Assembly (NCBI GenBank): GCA_900155495.1
Contig: FTLJ01000290.1
Coordinates: 124,001-188,000, forward strand
Source: Porogramme epimiltina
Lineage: Eukaryota; Basidiomycota; Agaricomycetes; Polyporales; Polyporaceae
Direction of reading: 5' to 3'
DNA: 64,000 nt
Below the pieces are notes generated by a model that was not told the origin of the DNA, ran no database searches, and was given only the letters and a program-made list of their open reading frames with translations. Below, in pieces: positions 12,097 to 24,206 of the stretch. How positions within the stretch are numbered: position 1 is the stretch's first letter; the number at the start of each line of letters is the position of its first letter. The position numbers and the translations under genes are program-made.

Positions 12097-13303
12097 ACGA
12101 ACGCTCACATCTCCATTTCGCCTTCTTGCCCTGCTCCTCACGTTTCCGCTTTTACCACCCTCCTATTATTCCTATCGTATCAATGCGCTGCTTGCGGGCA
12201 TACTTTACACCATAGAGTTCCTCCTGATTAATATTGTACTTGCTTCTAGTTTCCCTTACTCGCTCCTCGAAATCTGTAGTACGACCTCTGTTCCTCGACC
12301 GCCGTTTCTGTGCAGTGCCCGTACTACTAGACTATCGTATGCTTTATTTGTGTCATTATGCTCATTTGGTTTTCCTGGTATCCTAAAGCCCTTCGCCGAA
12401 TCATGTGCACCCCTATGGTATTCATACAAGCTGTACAAATGTACTCGAGTCCTCCTATAGGATGGTTACGCCCTCCCTCCAACAACCTTCTTGAGCGTGT
12501 GGTGCGCAGGTTCGAAGGTGGGAACCGCTCAAACGAACACTGACCGTCAGACGACCTGGAGTTTGGGATGAGGCTCAGGGAAAATAACGCCAGCTTTCAA
12601 GGTACTGTAATAGAATGCTTGAGGGCTACCTGTGGTCTAGACACTTCGCAGCCGAGCGATGAACAGCATTCTTACGGACGAGGTTAGGCCTGGATCAGGC
12701 CTGAATTCCGCGAGGGCCTGTCTGCCACACAAGGCTTGGACGTTGAATGCTCAACGCAACCGCCCTGTAGAAACTACAGGTCAGGATCTAGACGATGTCG
12801 TTCTCCATTCGACGGGAGAGCGCAAAGGGTAATCGAGTTGGCGCACAAACCCAAGTACGAGTAAATTATTGTAGGTTCACTTGGATACACGCACAGGCGA
12901 CGCGAGTGTACAGCAATACGGGATTCCACCCATTCCATCCATTTACTGTTGATGAGCACGTACATGAAAAGCGAGCAGGACAGGAAAAGACACAAACGAG
13001 CGTGATACACGGGTATGTACGAGGAAGACAGCTTAACGGCGACACAGCAGGCGAGATGCAACATGCGGTAAAGAGCGGAGTGCGAGTGGGGGTTAAGGGA
13101 TAACGGGGACAGGACGATACGAGAGAGAGAAGGATTGGTGCAGGCACAGAACGGGAGAGGAGGGCAACAACACACGGCAACAGAGACGCAACATCTTGAT
13201 ACGCAGACAGGAGGGGTGCCACAGACAGTTGAGCTGCATCGGCGTGAGCGCACGCGTGCAGTAGAGAGAGGGAGCGACGTACTAGCACTTGCCAGTGGTG
13301 GCA
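12097..13303. other. Convergent intergenic region, no gene seen
   Basis: Lies between the 3' ends of the + strand GTPase gene and the - strand coiled-coil gene and must hold both 3' UTRs. Open frames here lack family-like sequence and splice structure. The + strand is purine-rich from about 12950 to 13300. Confidence 0.5.
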
Positions 13304-14406
13304 CTACTTGCCCTTCCCGGACTCCTTGCCCTTAGCGGACTCCTTGTCCTTTCCGGGCTTCCGCATTGCGCTCGTAAGTATCTCTAACGCAGACCTCTGC
13401 CTCTTGATTGTAGGAGGCTGGGACGACGGACCCGCCGCAGCGGAAGGAGTGTCAAGGGAACTGGGGCTCGCGGCGGGAGAGGAGGTTATGAGGGAAACTA
13501 TGTTTGGAGGGGACTGCGCAGCCGAGTGCTGGGTGTCCACAGCAGTATGGGAGTCTTCACTCGTGGCCAATTGGGCGTACTCTACGGAGGAGTCGGCCTC
13601 TGAGGATGGGGGACTGGGGTCCTGCGGGGCTTCCGGGACTTGCAAGGGCTGTGGGGGTTGCAGGGGCTGTGGGGGTTGCAAGGGCTGCGGGGGTTGCAGG
13701 AGTTGCGGGGGTTGCGACTGGAGGATTAATTGAGTCAAGTCGGCTATTTGCTTCGTGAGCTTGTCGAACTTGTTGTCGATCTTCTTCTCAAGCTCGTCGA
13801 CCTTCGCGTCAACGTCTTTGATCTTCTGCTCAAGGCTTTCGAACTTCTCGTCGACCTTCTTGTCAAGCTCGTCGACCTTCTTGTTAAGCTCGTCGACCTT
13901 CTTGTCAAGCTTCTTGTCGAGTTCTTTGACGTTCTTGTCGATCCCTTCGACTTTCGTCTCAAGCTCATCGAACTGCTTGCCAAGCGCTTTGAACCTCGAG
14001 TCCAGCCCTCCGACCTTCCCCTCAAGGAGATCGTGCTCCTCGCGGAGCGCAGCAAAGCCCCTCTCCGAGATAGAAGACGAACGGTCCGAGTCGGACTTGG
14101 GGCCCGAGTAACCCGCGCGGACCAGCGCATCGTCCCCAAAGGTATCACCTAGACCAAATCAGACACACTGCCACGGCGACGTAGAAAGAATCCACACGTA
14201 CCACTGGACCGACTCTTGTTCGACGGTGGGGCGACTATCGATGCCATCTTCGACGATGCAGTGGTAGACAAGGAGAATTGGATCGTAAAACGGTTCGTGG
14301 CCGATTGGAGGACGAGGGGAGGGAGAGGGCGAAGGACGACGCGCTGAGGTCTGCGCGCAGAGGCTTTATCGTTTTTATCAGCGGCGGCTGTTCGTCTTGG
14401 AGCCAT
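13304..14406 (-). CDS. Coiled-coil protein with heptad-repeat core and Pro/Gln repeats
   Basis: Two exons (14406-14202 and 14148-13304, 53-nt intron) give 349 residues. The N-terminus is basic (MAPRRTAAADKNDKASARR). The middle (about residues 110-215) is a long coiled coil of near-perfect heptads such as LDKKVDELNKKVDELDKKVD, with Val/Leu at a and d and Asp-Lys pairs outside. A Pro/Gln repeat follows (units of QPPQPL), then a Ser/Pro/Thr region and a Lys/Gly tail (GKDKESAKGKESGKGK*). No catalytic domain is present. Oligomerisation through the coiled coil is the likely property; the job is unknown. Both repeat blocks are also repeats at DNA level, so the length probably varies between strains. 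Confidence 0.7.
13640..13722. repeat. Tandem 18-bp units (Pro/Gln-coding)
   Basis: Four to five imperfect copies of an 18-bp unit (gggggttgcaagggctg type on the + strand) encode the QPPQPL repeats of the - strand gene. Confidence 0.75.
13775..13935. repeat. 21-bp heptad-coding repeats
   Basis: Imperfect copies of a 21-bp unit (ctcgtcgaccttcttgtcaa on the + strand) correspond one-to-one to seven-residue coiled-coil heptads on the - strand. Confidence 0.75.
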
Positions 14407-17206
14407 TTTGGGCGAAGAGAAACGCGATGACGCGACAAAATAGGGATGGATGACTCGGACGCGAGGCTGTCCAGAGAAGGACGTGCTGGCAGGAGGGACA
14501 CACGAGGCGGAGGGCAGGCGCGAGCGGAGGGCAGAACGAGAGAGGACACACGCGTTTGGCGCGCGTACAGCGCGCCGATCATGAGCCAGGTAGAGGGCCG
14601 CGAGGTCTGATCCTCCCACAGTGATGGCCCATGCCCACGCAGATCGTCCAGACTCCAAAAAACGGAATACGTCTCGGACCGGGGGCAGTCCAGCTGGAGG
14701 AGGATAAGGGTGGGTGAATCACCGCTGCATCGCCGCTGGGGCCTTCTACGAGCGTTGAACGTCTTGGCTCATTCATTCAGGGAGTCGCGAACTTTTGAAT
14801 TCAAATTTCAGACGCACTGCACACCCCGCCGGCGAGACAACGCATGGCGTAGTGTCCGCACGATACATGCAACCCGATGCCCGGTCTAACCTCCTTATCC
14901 TGAATGAACGTTACGCTCTGGTCCCGTGTGCGCGACCGACGAGGCTGGACTGAAAGAAACACGCGCTTTCATGTTGAAGCGAGGTGAGCAGTGTCGAGTA
15001 CCACGAAGTTTGCTCCTCTCACAGCTATTCCCCGTGCGCAATGCGCATATGGGTCACTAGAAGAATGGAAGATCCCGCTGACCTAATATGTGGATGGCAC
15101 CTATCCTCCGTGATCATCCCGATGTTGGACGTGCGAAGACTGAGGTAGTGGGATCCGAAGTTCAACACACCCCGGCCCGCCCGACTCTCAGATTCTCGTC
15201 ATTTACTTTCTGAGTATTCGAATCTAGTGGAACCACCACCGGCACACTTGTATGAGCGACCTGACTCCAAGGGCGTATCCACTACCTAGACGTAAATTCG
15301 CGATTGAGTGTGTCAAGAGAGTACAACTCGGTTAGTGTGAGTCAAGTAAATCCACGTCCTGGTTCCGATTTTTTTGCTCTTCCTCTAATTCATTTACTAC
15401 AGGGTACAACATCCGCTCGTAGTATATGCCACACGCGCTGTGCTTAACCCATAATTCTGGGAAGCAAACCAAGCTTCCGCCACAAGATCTTACCAAACCT
15501 TACACATCTATGATGATTACGAAGACACATGTCTATCTGACTTCTCAATCTAGACTTCCGGGCGCTCTTCCCTAGGCCTTTGGAGGCTTTAAGTGCTAAG
15601 GCAAGCAGGTGGCGTCCTATGCGAGAGTGCATTCTCCCCTAATACCAGACGCGTGAGTACCCAACACTGGAGGGGCAAGCTCACATAAGGTTCCTGACGT
15701 AGTGTCCAAAGTGCTCGAGTCGAGACGCACATAGTATCCCATGGTGTCTCGTCGCACGGCCGGGCATCCAACACCCTATCCTATGGGCCTACGGTACCTT
15801 CAAGACGCTCCGAGTGCGGGAGACCAGCACCACATCGCTGATTACAACGATGCAGAGCCGGCGCTGGGAACACACTGTTTCGGCGATTCTACCGCTAGGG
15901 GCTCAGTATCACGACCGCCAACGCGGTGCGTCCAAGACAGTCGAGAAGCACCGGGGAGCGCGCCGTCTTGCGGTAGGCACGTCGACATAGAAGTCTTCGC
16001 TGTAGCTATAGCATAATTCCAGAATGCAATGCCACCTCGGCTTTATTGCTACGGAGGATCAGCGCCACAACATCTTCAAGGGCGGCAGAACACACCCACC
16101 GTACCTCTCGCCCTTATGCTCATTCGAGGGCACTCGGATTCAAGTCCGCCGCGCTGATAGACCCTCGGTGGAAACTCGCCCTCAAAATCCACTCCCGCGA
16201 CCGCTGCACCCTCGTTGATCTCACACAACACACGGACCTGTTTGAGCACACGACCCCACCCTCGTCTCTACAGCATCGCCCCGCCACGCCAAACACGAGG
16301 AGGGTCCATCCGCGGAGCGCAACGCCGTCCTGATCCCCGCCGTGTGTCGACATAGTGGTCGCGCTCCCCGGGACCGCCCGCCCATTGTTTCCCCCAAACG
16401 GATCCGAGTCGCACCTCCCCGTTCCTTTCTATTTTGCGCGCACATTCGCGTGTACCTGAAGCTCCAGCCCCCCCGATGATGCAGAATACCGAGGAAGCGC
16501 GCTGCACGAGGGTGCCCCACATCCGCGGTTCCGAAACCGGGGCGCGAGGTACTTGATGAGCGGGAACGCTTCGAGGAACGCGTCTGGAAACCTGCCATAA
16601 TTGAACGTCGTCGTCGAGCACACACGGAGATCACACGAGATCAGATGCATTATCGTCAAGGTGTATTCATTATTGTCGTCGGGGAGAGACATGAATGCCG
16701 TACGTTAACCGAGTCCGGGTCCGGTAAGCAACGCGAGGAACAAAGCAAGCGGGTAGCAGAGCGTGAGAGCGGGCGTGGGAGTCGTAAGGTAGCGTAAAGA
16801 AGGCGTACGCGGTACGCGGTACACGGCAAGTACACGGGGCGCTGATGAAGGGCATACATAGTAAGAAGAAGGGGGGGTTGCATAGAGCAGCCGCGGGGAA
16901 AGGCACAATGGGGGATGTGAGACCGTGGGCTCCGGCGAATATCGTACATGACGGGATAAGGATACGCGGTCCGAGTCTGGGGGGCGGTGGCCTGACACGC
17001 GGAGACGGGGCCGAAAGGGAGGCGGGCAAGTGCATAAAGCAAGCAAGCGGGCGCAGAAAGAGGAAGGAGGTCAAGGTCCGGAGGCGCTCTCGCGGGGGCG
17101 CGCGCCACGCGCGATGAGCCGCGCGCCTGGCGCGACACGCTCGCGGGACGACGAGGCTCAGCACGGGGGGTCTGCGCCGGGCGTCGCGCGAGGAATCGCG
17201 CGCCGC
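14407..17206. other. 2.8-kb gene-poor region
   Basis: Begins with the 5' flank of the coiled-coil gene. From about 14800 to 16100 the DNA is less GC-rich than its surroundings and shows no spliced gene. A - strand frame at 16429-16692 starting MSLPDDNNEYTLTIMH is the only peptide that looks faintly protein-like; I cannot place it in a family or extend it by splicing. The rest is 3' flank of the 17207 gene. Confidence 0.4.
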
Positions 17207-17929
17207 TCAGTAGCGTTGGATGGGCCTACCGCGCCAGTCGACGGTGCGGCCGCTGCGCGGGTCTACGAACTCGGCGTGGCGGTCGCGGTGGGAGGAGCCT
17301 CCGAAGCTGAAGAGGCGGCGGATGCGGTCGCCGAGGGGCTCGCTGTAACCCGGGGCGTAGCCCGCGCTGTAGCCGTGGTGGCGGGACGGGACGTGCGCGG
17401 CGGGAACTGTCTCGCGCGGACGGGAGGAGGCCTGGGGAAACAGAGCATGAGTGGAAAGAAGTGGAGTGCGCGGCAGGATATCGAGACGTACACGGTGGAG
17501 GCGGGTTCCGGCTGCGTAGTCCACTGGACGTGCGGTGTTGCGCGGCACAGACTGAGAACGGCTGGAGCGGTGCGCAGGTGCCGAAGGAGAGCGACGACGA
17601 GTAGTGGTGGTGGTATGGCGGTGATGGTCCCGGCTCCTACGAGAGGAGTCGTGGGCGTGGTGGTGGGATGGGGAGGCAGAGATGTGGTAGGCCGAGGGAC
17701 TGCGATGGTGCCCTTGCTGGGGATGTCCGTACTGGTAGGCCGGAGTGACGTACTGGGGCTGCGGGGCGTACGCGCCGGGCTGACCGTAGGTGTAATGGCG
17801 GGGAGACGGGTGGTAGGTGGGAGCGGAGGTAGTGTAGACTACCTGAGCGCTCTGGGCAGGGTGGGGGTAGGAGTAGGAGTAGGAGCGGCCGCGCGTGGGC
17901 ACGGTGTAGGCGTAGTAGGGGGTGGTCAT
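17207..17929 (-). CDS. Tyr/His/Ser/Arg-rich protein, function unknown
   Basis: Two exons separated by a 60-nt stop-free intron (17432-17491; GTACGT donor, CCCCAG acceptor, phase 0) give about 220 residues. The start is taken at MTTPYYAYTVPTRGR. The frame is open further upstream, but that part looks like 5' UTR with a TATAA-like site near 17985-17992. The protein is low complexity: Tyr/Pro/Gln-rich first, then His/Ser/Arg-rich (DSSRRSRDHHRH), and a more ordered C-terminus containing GDRIRRLFSFGG and a closing GRTVDWRGRPIQRY*. No enzyme motif is visible. Retention of the intron would add 20 residues without a stop. Confidence 0.6.
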   Translation of the reverse strand: MTTPYYAYTVPTRGRSYSYSYPHPAQSAQVVYTTSAPTYHPSPRHYTYGQPGAYAPQPQYVTPAYQYGHPQQGHHRSPSAYHISASPSHHHAHDSSRRSRDHHRHTTTTTRRRSPSAPAHRSSRSQSVPRNTARPVDYAAGTRLHRVRLDILPRTPLLSTHALFPQASSRPRETVPAAHVPSRHHGYSAGYAPGYSEPLGDRIRRLFSFGGSSHRDRHAEFVDPRSGRTVDWRGRPIQRY

Positions 17930-20255
17930 TGCGATTCGATGTGGGGGTTGCGAGTGAGGTGGAGTGGAGCATGGCGGCGGTCTCTTATAAAGGAGGAGGA
18001 GGAGAGGACGGAGAAAGTAAAGTTGCCAGGGCGCTTGGAGGTTGGAGAACGCAAGGGCCATCCCGTCGCGTGTGAACAACATCGTCATTCCCCCACGATC
18101 TCAATCACCGATCCAGATCTGCTGGTCGTCTACAGCGCCTGAGCCGACTCTGCGGCATCCGAGCGCTCTCCGGCCGGACGCTCGCACTGGCTGTGACCCG
18201 GGGCACTGCGCCAGTTCTTTCTCGCTCCGCCGCCATCAGCCAATATGGGAACTAGCGGGGCGACCAGTGCTTGCCACCTATCCCTGCAGTGTCCTCCCGG
18301 GCCCTCCTCTCCGTCTCTTTCCTTCTGCCCGTCGTGCCGCGTGTTTCATGGGGCACGTCCAGCACACCCACAGTTGTCCCCTCCGGACCTCCCCTCTCAT
18401 TCGCCCCTCGGCTGACTGCGCTCCCCACAAACACGAGGCTCTCTCGGCCACACTCTCCGCCGTTTCCGGCCTATTCTCTTAGCTCTGACTCCACGCGCTC
18501 TAGCTCCTTCCGACAACCTCGTTCCGTCCCTTCGTTCAGCTCTCACACACTGCCAGTCCTCGAATCAGGTTAACCACACCACGCCCCCAATTCTCATACA
18601 CGCGTTATCCTGCAGGCGTGTGGCTTAAATCCCTCTTTCCACGACTCGCTGTCTCTCCTTCCCCTGGCCGCTCTCCACCCTCCTTCCGGACCACGCCACA
18701 TTACGAGCGCCTCCAACACAGCACCTCCCGCCCTACGTTTTTCCTGCACCGCACCGGTAACTAGTCAGCTAGCTCGAGTCAAGCCCCTGTAGTCTTGCCG
18801 TCCCCAATGGATCCTTCCCCGAGCTACGCCAAGGGTCCTCTAGTACTGTCTACGCCTTTCTCCTTTGTTCTCTTTCCCCCCATAGTAGGGTTCTGAACCT
18901 TTCTAGGACGCCTATTTATGACGAGCCTTACCGTGTTTCAAGCATCCACAGTCCCTACCTCGTGGTATCTGCGTGTTGCGTCTAACTTAACAGATCGCCC
19001 TGGCTCCAGAACATGGGCCACAACACTTAAACCTTCCCGCCAAAAGCCGGTTCGCCATCTGAGCAGGATACAGATAGTCCTCCCCGAGCCGCAGATACCT
19101 GCCGGGCAGCTGACAATCCTTCATTCTCGCGTCCTGCCACATGCCTCTCCTTGGCCAGCCTGTCCGTATTCACCCTCCAAAGCAGACGGGGCCAGCCGCG
19201 CAGCCGATACGTACAGACCATCACATCGCCACCGGGATCGCACCTCGCGCGTTCCTTTCTGGGCGTGCGGACACGTTGCAATCAGCGAAGTGCCCCTTCC
19301 GTCCGCGGCCACCCGTCGGGCCACACACGCATCTTTGACGCTGCGCGCCCCGGCGCAGGGCTCGCGGCTGCCCTCCCTGGCATATCGCGTCGAGGAAGCG
19401 GCGGCGGCGCATAGCGTTCAATCCTCCGCAGGCACCCGCCTCCCAATCTGCGATCACGTACCCGCATCTCCCCCAAACCCAAACACACGTGTTTTATGAT
19501 TATTTCTGACGAGCGGACGGCGGCGGCGGCGCACCGACGCGCCATCTCGCACTTGCTCCTTCGAGCTCCACGCTCTCCCAGCGACCCTGGAACATGCCCA
19601 TGTCGTTGCGCCGCCCGGGAACACTAACGCGGCCGCAGGAGCCACTGCGCCCCCCGCGTGCGGGCTCTCCGGCGCACAAGCCCCGGCGGACGTCGACGGG
19701 GCCTGCAGCGTGTTGGGGTGTCTCTCCCCCGCCCCCACCTCACCCGGGCCCTCTCTCGCCCAAGCAGGCAGCCCGTCTTCCTGCACGCCCCCGCCACTCC
19801 ACGCCTGTCCTGCCTTCCCTACATCCCTCCTGCGTTCGAGTGGACACCGCCTGTGGATCCTGCCTCATCTCACGTCCAAAGCCTCCCCCCCGTCCAGTCC
19901 ATGTATTAGCTTCCCTGGTACCCGAGAACGACCGGCGCGGCCCCGCACTGACGCTATCTGCCCACACACCACGCATGCGCGTGTGTTACCTTCGTCGGCC
20001 CGCGCAGATCTCCCGCGGGTGGGCTGTTTCAAAGCATCCGAACGCTCCACCACAGTTCGCCCCCGGAGTGCGCGCGCTCGAGATTTTTCGCGCGCATTCC
20101 TAGTGCGCGCACGTGCCTATGTGCCCACCTCACGCTCGCACGCACCGGGACCCGCTCCGAGAGCGATTCATGCGGGGCCGAGAAGTTGCAGTAGGAAGCT
20201 CAGGGCTCGAGGCGCGAAGTTGGAGCGCGGTGGTTGGTATGATGCAGGCGGATGG

Positions 20256-20286
20256 TGCGTATCGTACGTACGTACGTGCGTACGTG
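20256..20286. repeat. Tetranucleotide microsatellite (CGTA)n
   Basis: Reads cgtatcgtacgtacgtacgt and continues gcgtacgtg; short and slightly interrupted. Confidence 0.8.
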
Positions 20287-21932
20287 ACCACTGGCTAGGC
20301 ACTATCGGCTCCCGGAACGGAATGCGGTCGCGGGAGGAGCTCCTCGGGGGCGCGCGCCACATAGGTGCGGCGCTCTGCGCCCTGTCAGTGCCGCCGTGTT
20401 TGCGTTCAAGGAATATACGATAACGCAGGCTTTTGTCCCATTTATTTCCCATGCACGCTGTCCTTGCGCGCGGCAGGCGTCAGTGCGGTTCCCCAGCCGG
20501 CGCGGCGAGTGGTGGAGGCGGCGTTGGAAGAGGTACGGGGGTGCGATTATATGTTCGCTGATGACGTCGTCCGCGGGCGCTCGTAGCACCGCTCCGTCCC
20601 CGTTCCTTGCCAGGTCCCTTGCACCGTGGATGCGCGCGTGCACCCCGTTGTTGTGTGCATCTCCGGGGTGGTCGTGGACCTGCAATAGTTACATGCGCGG
20701 ACCTGCACAGGGGTGTTCGTTGTTGCGACGAAACACAACGCCAGTCGCGGTACGAGGTCCCTGGAGCGCCGCGTGAGAGCCAACACCGCTGTGTTGGTGC
20801 ACCTGTCGATAGAAACGCCGAAGGCGCTACGTGAGGAGAAGTGACGAGTATACTTGGAACTTCTAGCTTGCGGGACCACCGCTCCACACCAAGGGACACG
20901 GGTGAGAAGAACCGCATTCGAATCTCTCGCATTTCTCGATCGTCACCCTTTCAGCAACTCATATTGCCCCCAGGGGACTCGATCGGGCCCTCCGAACTCT
21001 TCGCGCGCATCGGGCTTCCAAGGGAAGCGTCTTTACCGTGCAGCATCGGCATAACCCTAGTACAAAGGGGCAGCGCGCTCCCCATCCTCGGAGGGGCAGG
21101 CTCGGCACGTCGGAGAGCGTATGTGGCAGGCATGGCGCCGACCGCCGCCCCGCAGCTGACGCCTTCCCGTGAACTCAGCCCGCTCGAGACTCGAGTGGGC
21201 ACTTCGAGGGGCCCTGCACCCACCACGCGCGCTCGCCCGAGCTCCCTGTTGCAGCGGAGCGCAGGAGGCGCGTGCGCTATCGCCAGCCAGGGCGCGTCCT
21301 CATGCACCGCCGACCCCGGGAGTCGAGAGCGCTCGTCCCGGGGCTTGGGCCGTGGAGGCTGGAGCAAACACGAGGCAGTCGCGCGCTGTGGCTAAGATCT
21401 CCCCGCGATGGCAGTGGTGGTTTTGCGGAGGTAAGTTGAGCGCACGAGCGCCCGCCGCCCCGCGGGGCTGCGCGCGCGTGGGGACGAAAAACAGAGGAAT
21501 AGGCAAGAAAACACCGGGCGTGCGTGCGTCCGCGGGTCCCCCTCGCGCCGCCCCCCTCTGACTCGCTCCCCTGGGGCCTCGGGCCCGGACGTCTGTATGA
21601 GTGGTGGCGTCCGTGTGCTGAGTGAGCGCGGCGCGGGTGGCGCGGCGCGTCTCAGAGCGGAAAGCCCGCCGCTGCGGGGCTCCGCGCGCAGGGTCGCCCG
21701 AGAGCCCGAGTGACGTGCGCATCAGACCACCAGCACGATCACGACCGCCGCCGCCGCCACGCCCTTGGTATCTTGTATGATGTGCGCAGCGAGCTTCGTG
21801 ATACTGGCCCGTGGTGCGACTCGACAATGCCGTGCTAGGCCCCCTCGGAGCAAAACCGTGTATGAATACAGATGAAATGTAGAAAATCAGCTGCCTCGTA
21901 GTGATACAGCAGCCCGGCAGAGCTGTATCCTA

Positions 21933-22295
21933 TCACGGGTTGCGGCGGGAGGGCGCACAGTAGGATCCGGGACGATCTGGTGGCGGCGGTTCCGTCCGTG
22001 TCACTGGCAGATAACAGAACGCACGATCGTCGGCGACATTCACTGAAGTGTCACCGGGCGGGAATTTGCGTACGTCAGCGAGCGAGATGAAAGCGTAGGA
22101 AGGCAATGGAATGAATGCACGATACAGGTCATGTTCCCTGCGCCTGCAAAACTCCGCTTCTATGAGTGCTGTGTGAATAACCTTGACGCCTCCAGGCGCT
22201 TCAGGGGAACAGAACCACCGCGGGCTCAAGAGAGAAGGACTAAGCCACCGATCGTTGAGGGTGAAAGAGCCGTAAAGGACGCGTATTCTTGACAT
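21933..22295 (-). CDS. Possible small protein, 120 residues
   Basis: Single open frame starting MSRIRVLYGSFTLNDRWLSP and ending at a TGA, lying downstream of GPN3 on the same strand. Unlike neighbouring noise frames it is not Arg/Ala/Pro-dominated and has mixed hydrophobic and charged stretches (FIPLPSYAFISLADVRKF). I recognise no family, and there is no splice evidence. It could be part of a longer gene whose other exons I missed, or chance. Confidence 0.25.
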   Translation of the reverse strand: MSRIRVLYGSFTLNDRWLSPSLLSPRWFCSPEAPGGVKVIHTALIEAEFCRRREHDLYRAFIPLPSYAFISLADVRKFPPGDTSVNVADDRAFCYLPVTRTEPPPPDRPGSYCAPSRRNP

Positions 22296-22565
22296 AAAAA
22301 TAACGCTGAGAGCCTCGAGGCGTGCGCGGATTTGATTGGTGGCACATCTGGGTTCAACGCTCGGGAAAACTCGGGGGGTAAGGCGATGAGGTGCGGTATG
22401 TGTGGCGGGATTGCCATTTGCGGATGCAGACGAGGTGCCGAAAGAGGGTAGGCCTACGCCTGTGCGGCAGGGATGTCAAGCAGGCGCACAATTGTCATAT
22501 TATTGGCACCGAACCCTAGTAACTGGGCGGGGTGGGCTATGCACCTATGCAGCAGCGGTCCGGGA

Positions 22566-24206
22566 TCATTCCATGTCCGCAAAGTCTCCGTCGTCCAGGT
22601 CTGCGGGCTGTGCGTCGGCAATATCGGGTTGGTCCGTGGGTCATTGTTCATTTGTGCAATTCCAGCGGGAGAGTGCCCAGCAATGGCAAAGATTCGGAGG
22701 ATACAACAAAGCACCCGTTAGAGCGCCTTGGTGTTGATTGGGGAAAATACAGCACATACCTCTTTTGGTTCTTCGTCTTCACCATACTGCATGACATAAT
22801 CGATGTGGCTAAGCACCGTCTCTATCGAGTCAGGACTTGTCAGGTCCAGCGCCAGGAATTTGACAAGTGGGTTTTCTTCGATCTGCGTCATGGCCGTACA
22901 CGCAGCGAAAAACAAGTAGGGGAAATAGGGGCGTGGTACAGCCATTTAATGTGTAGTTAGGGCGATGCGTTGAGAATAACAAGACCGCAAGCAGTCAAAA
23001 TAGGCGTCGTGGGCGCAGGTGGGCGAGTCAAGGAACGAGCACAGTTGAGCGACAAGGACCGAATACTGCAGGAACCAATGACATACCAACTGAACAATAG
23101 CCTGGTTGAGTGCGTGAAAGCGGGAATTTCGTTCTGTCCGCTCTTCGCGGCTTCCCGGCGCTGATACCAATAGCATAGGATCCGCTTCTAGATATCTGTG
23201 GGCAGAAGAACGTGAGTCCGATGAATCCGTATATTGGGACCCTGCACGGAGGTAGTCATGAAAGCGAGGCAGTGAGTGTAGGAACGGAGACTATGCGCAG
23301 GGACGGCGGCGCCCGTAGGTGCATGGTGGCGGAACCTGTGCCCCTTGTATTGATCTGCCCAAGCGGACTATAAAATTGTGGACTTGGCTTATCGGGACAA
23401 CACACACAAGCTTACGCATCATCCGAATGGTCGTAGAATGAGAAGTAGACCCACCTTGCAATATCTTTCCGCGTCCGAAGGCCATTGCGGCCGCTTCCCT
23501 TGTCCTCTATATTTGCCGTAACGAGGTCCATTTTCGACATAATGTTTAGCCAGGGGATCTCTAGGTTGACCATCGCAGACATAGCTGATAGAACACCACT
23601 AAACAGATGAAAGGTGAGCATACACCATTAATGAATGATTAAGGCTTACCTAAAGAACTTGTATTTATCCTCCATGAACTGAGATTCGATGAGATACACG
23701 GCACATGTCCGTATGCCTAATCTCTGAAGGTGCCGGACGAGGGTAGGAAGGAAGGGGTGGTGTGTATAGAGTTCAATCTGGCCTGTTACTATGAGTTTGC
23801 CCCCCTAGGGCAGAGAGAACATTGCTTAGACTCACCAGGGCAGTCAATAATTAGGTAATCGTCCTCATACCCGCCCAACTCCTCGTCCAGCCAGTCCATA
23901 TTCTGCAGGAGATATCTATGAGACTACGTAAGCATCACGCATACACCATGGTTTTGAGACTCACTCGAAGCAATACACCAAACCGCCATTTGGTCCGTAG
24001 CCAAGTTCACCCATGACGTCTTCGAGTGAGATGAGGTCTCGAATATCTATTGAGGGCTGGTATTCGAATGCATCGGTATTTGCGGCGGGATCAAGATTCA
24101 CTAGGTGGCCGCTACGTTTTGACGTTTGTAGGTGGGTGATTATACCGTTGGAGAACGTCGACTTGCCGGCTCCTGCAGGTCCGGTTACAAGGACGGCGTA
24201 GCGCAT
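22566..24206 (-). CDS. GPN3: GPN-loop GTPase 3
   Basis: Small GTPase that with GPN1 helps assemble RNA polymerase II and bring it into the nucleus. Seven exons give about 285 residues. The P-loop is [10 protein letters not shown], the GPN loop is [16 protein letters not shown], the G3 region is [15 protein letters not shown] and the G4-like motif is IMSKMDLV. The start at 24206 gives [12 protein letters not shown], the usual beginning. The C-terminus is assembled across a 152-nt intron (22608-22759) to [16 protein letters not shown] and an acidic tail [11 protein letters not shown], as in the family. The intron before the ADPMLLVS exon is unusually long, about 300 nt. The gene faces PYM head to head with 347 bp between start codons. 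Confidence 0.92.

Larger units (their letters stand above)
17930..22565. other. 4.6-kb stretch without a convincing gene
   Basis: From 18100 to 18900 the + strand is strongly CT-rich. From 19000 to 21800 it is very GC-rich, with overlapping open frames on both strands that look like composition artefacts. I found no chain of splice-joined exons. A (CGTA)n microsatellite lies near 20256-20285. A single - strand ORF at 21933-22295 is listed separately. Confidence 0.45.

Noticed and set aside
12774..13304. - strand 176-residue frame downstream of the coiled-coil gene
   Set aside because: Ser/Cys/Leu-rich, lies after the stop of the coiled-coil gene, no splice link; most likely 3' UTR.
17030..18142. 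+ strand 370-residue frame
   Set aside because: Antisense to the spliced 17207-17929 gene; Val/Gly/Arg-rich and composition-driven.
19594..20423. Overlapping + strand frames of 169 and 237 residues
   Set aside because: Pro/Arg/Ser-rich in two frames at once, as expected from GC-rich non-coding DNA.
22608..22759. Possible U12-type (AC-ending) intron before the last GPN3 exon
   Set aside because: An ordinary acceptor (GCACAG) directly before CCCGCAGAC gives the expected [13 protein letters not shown] joint, so no minor-class intron is needed.
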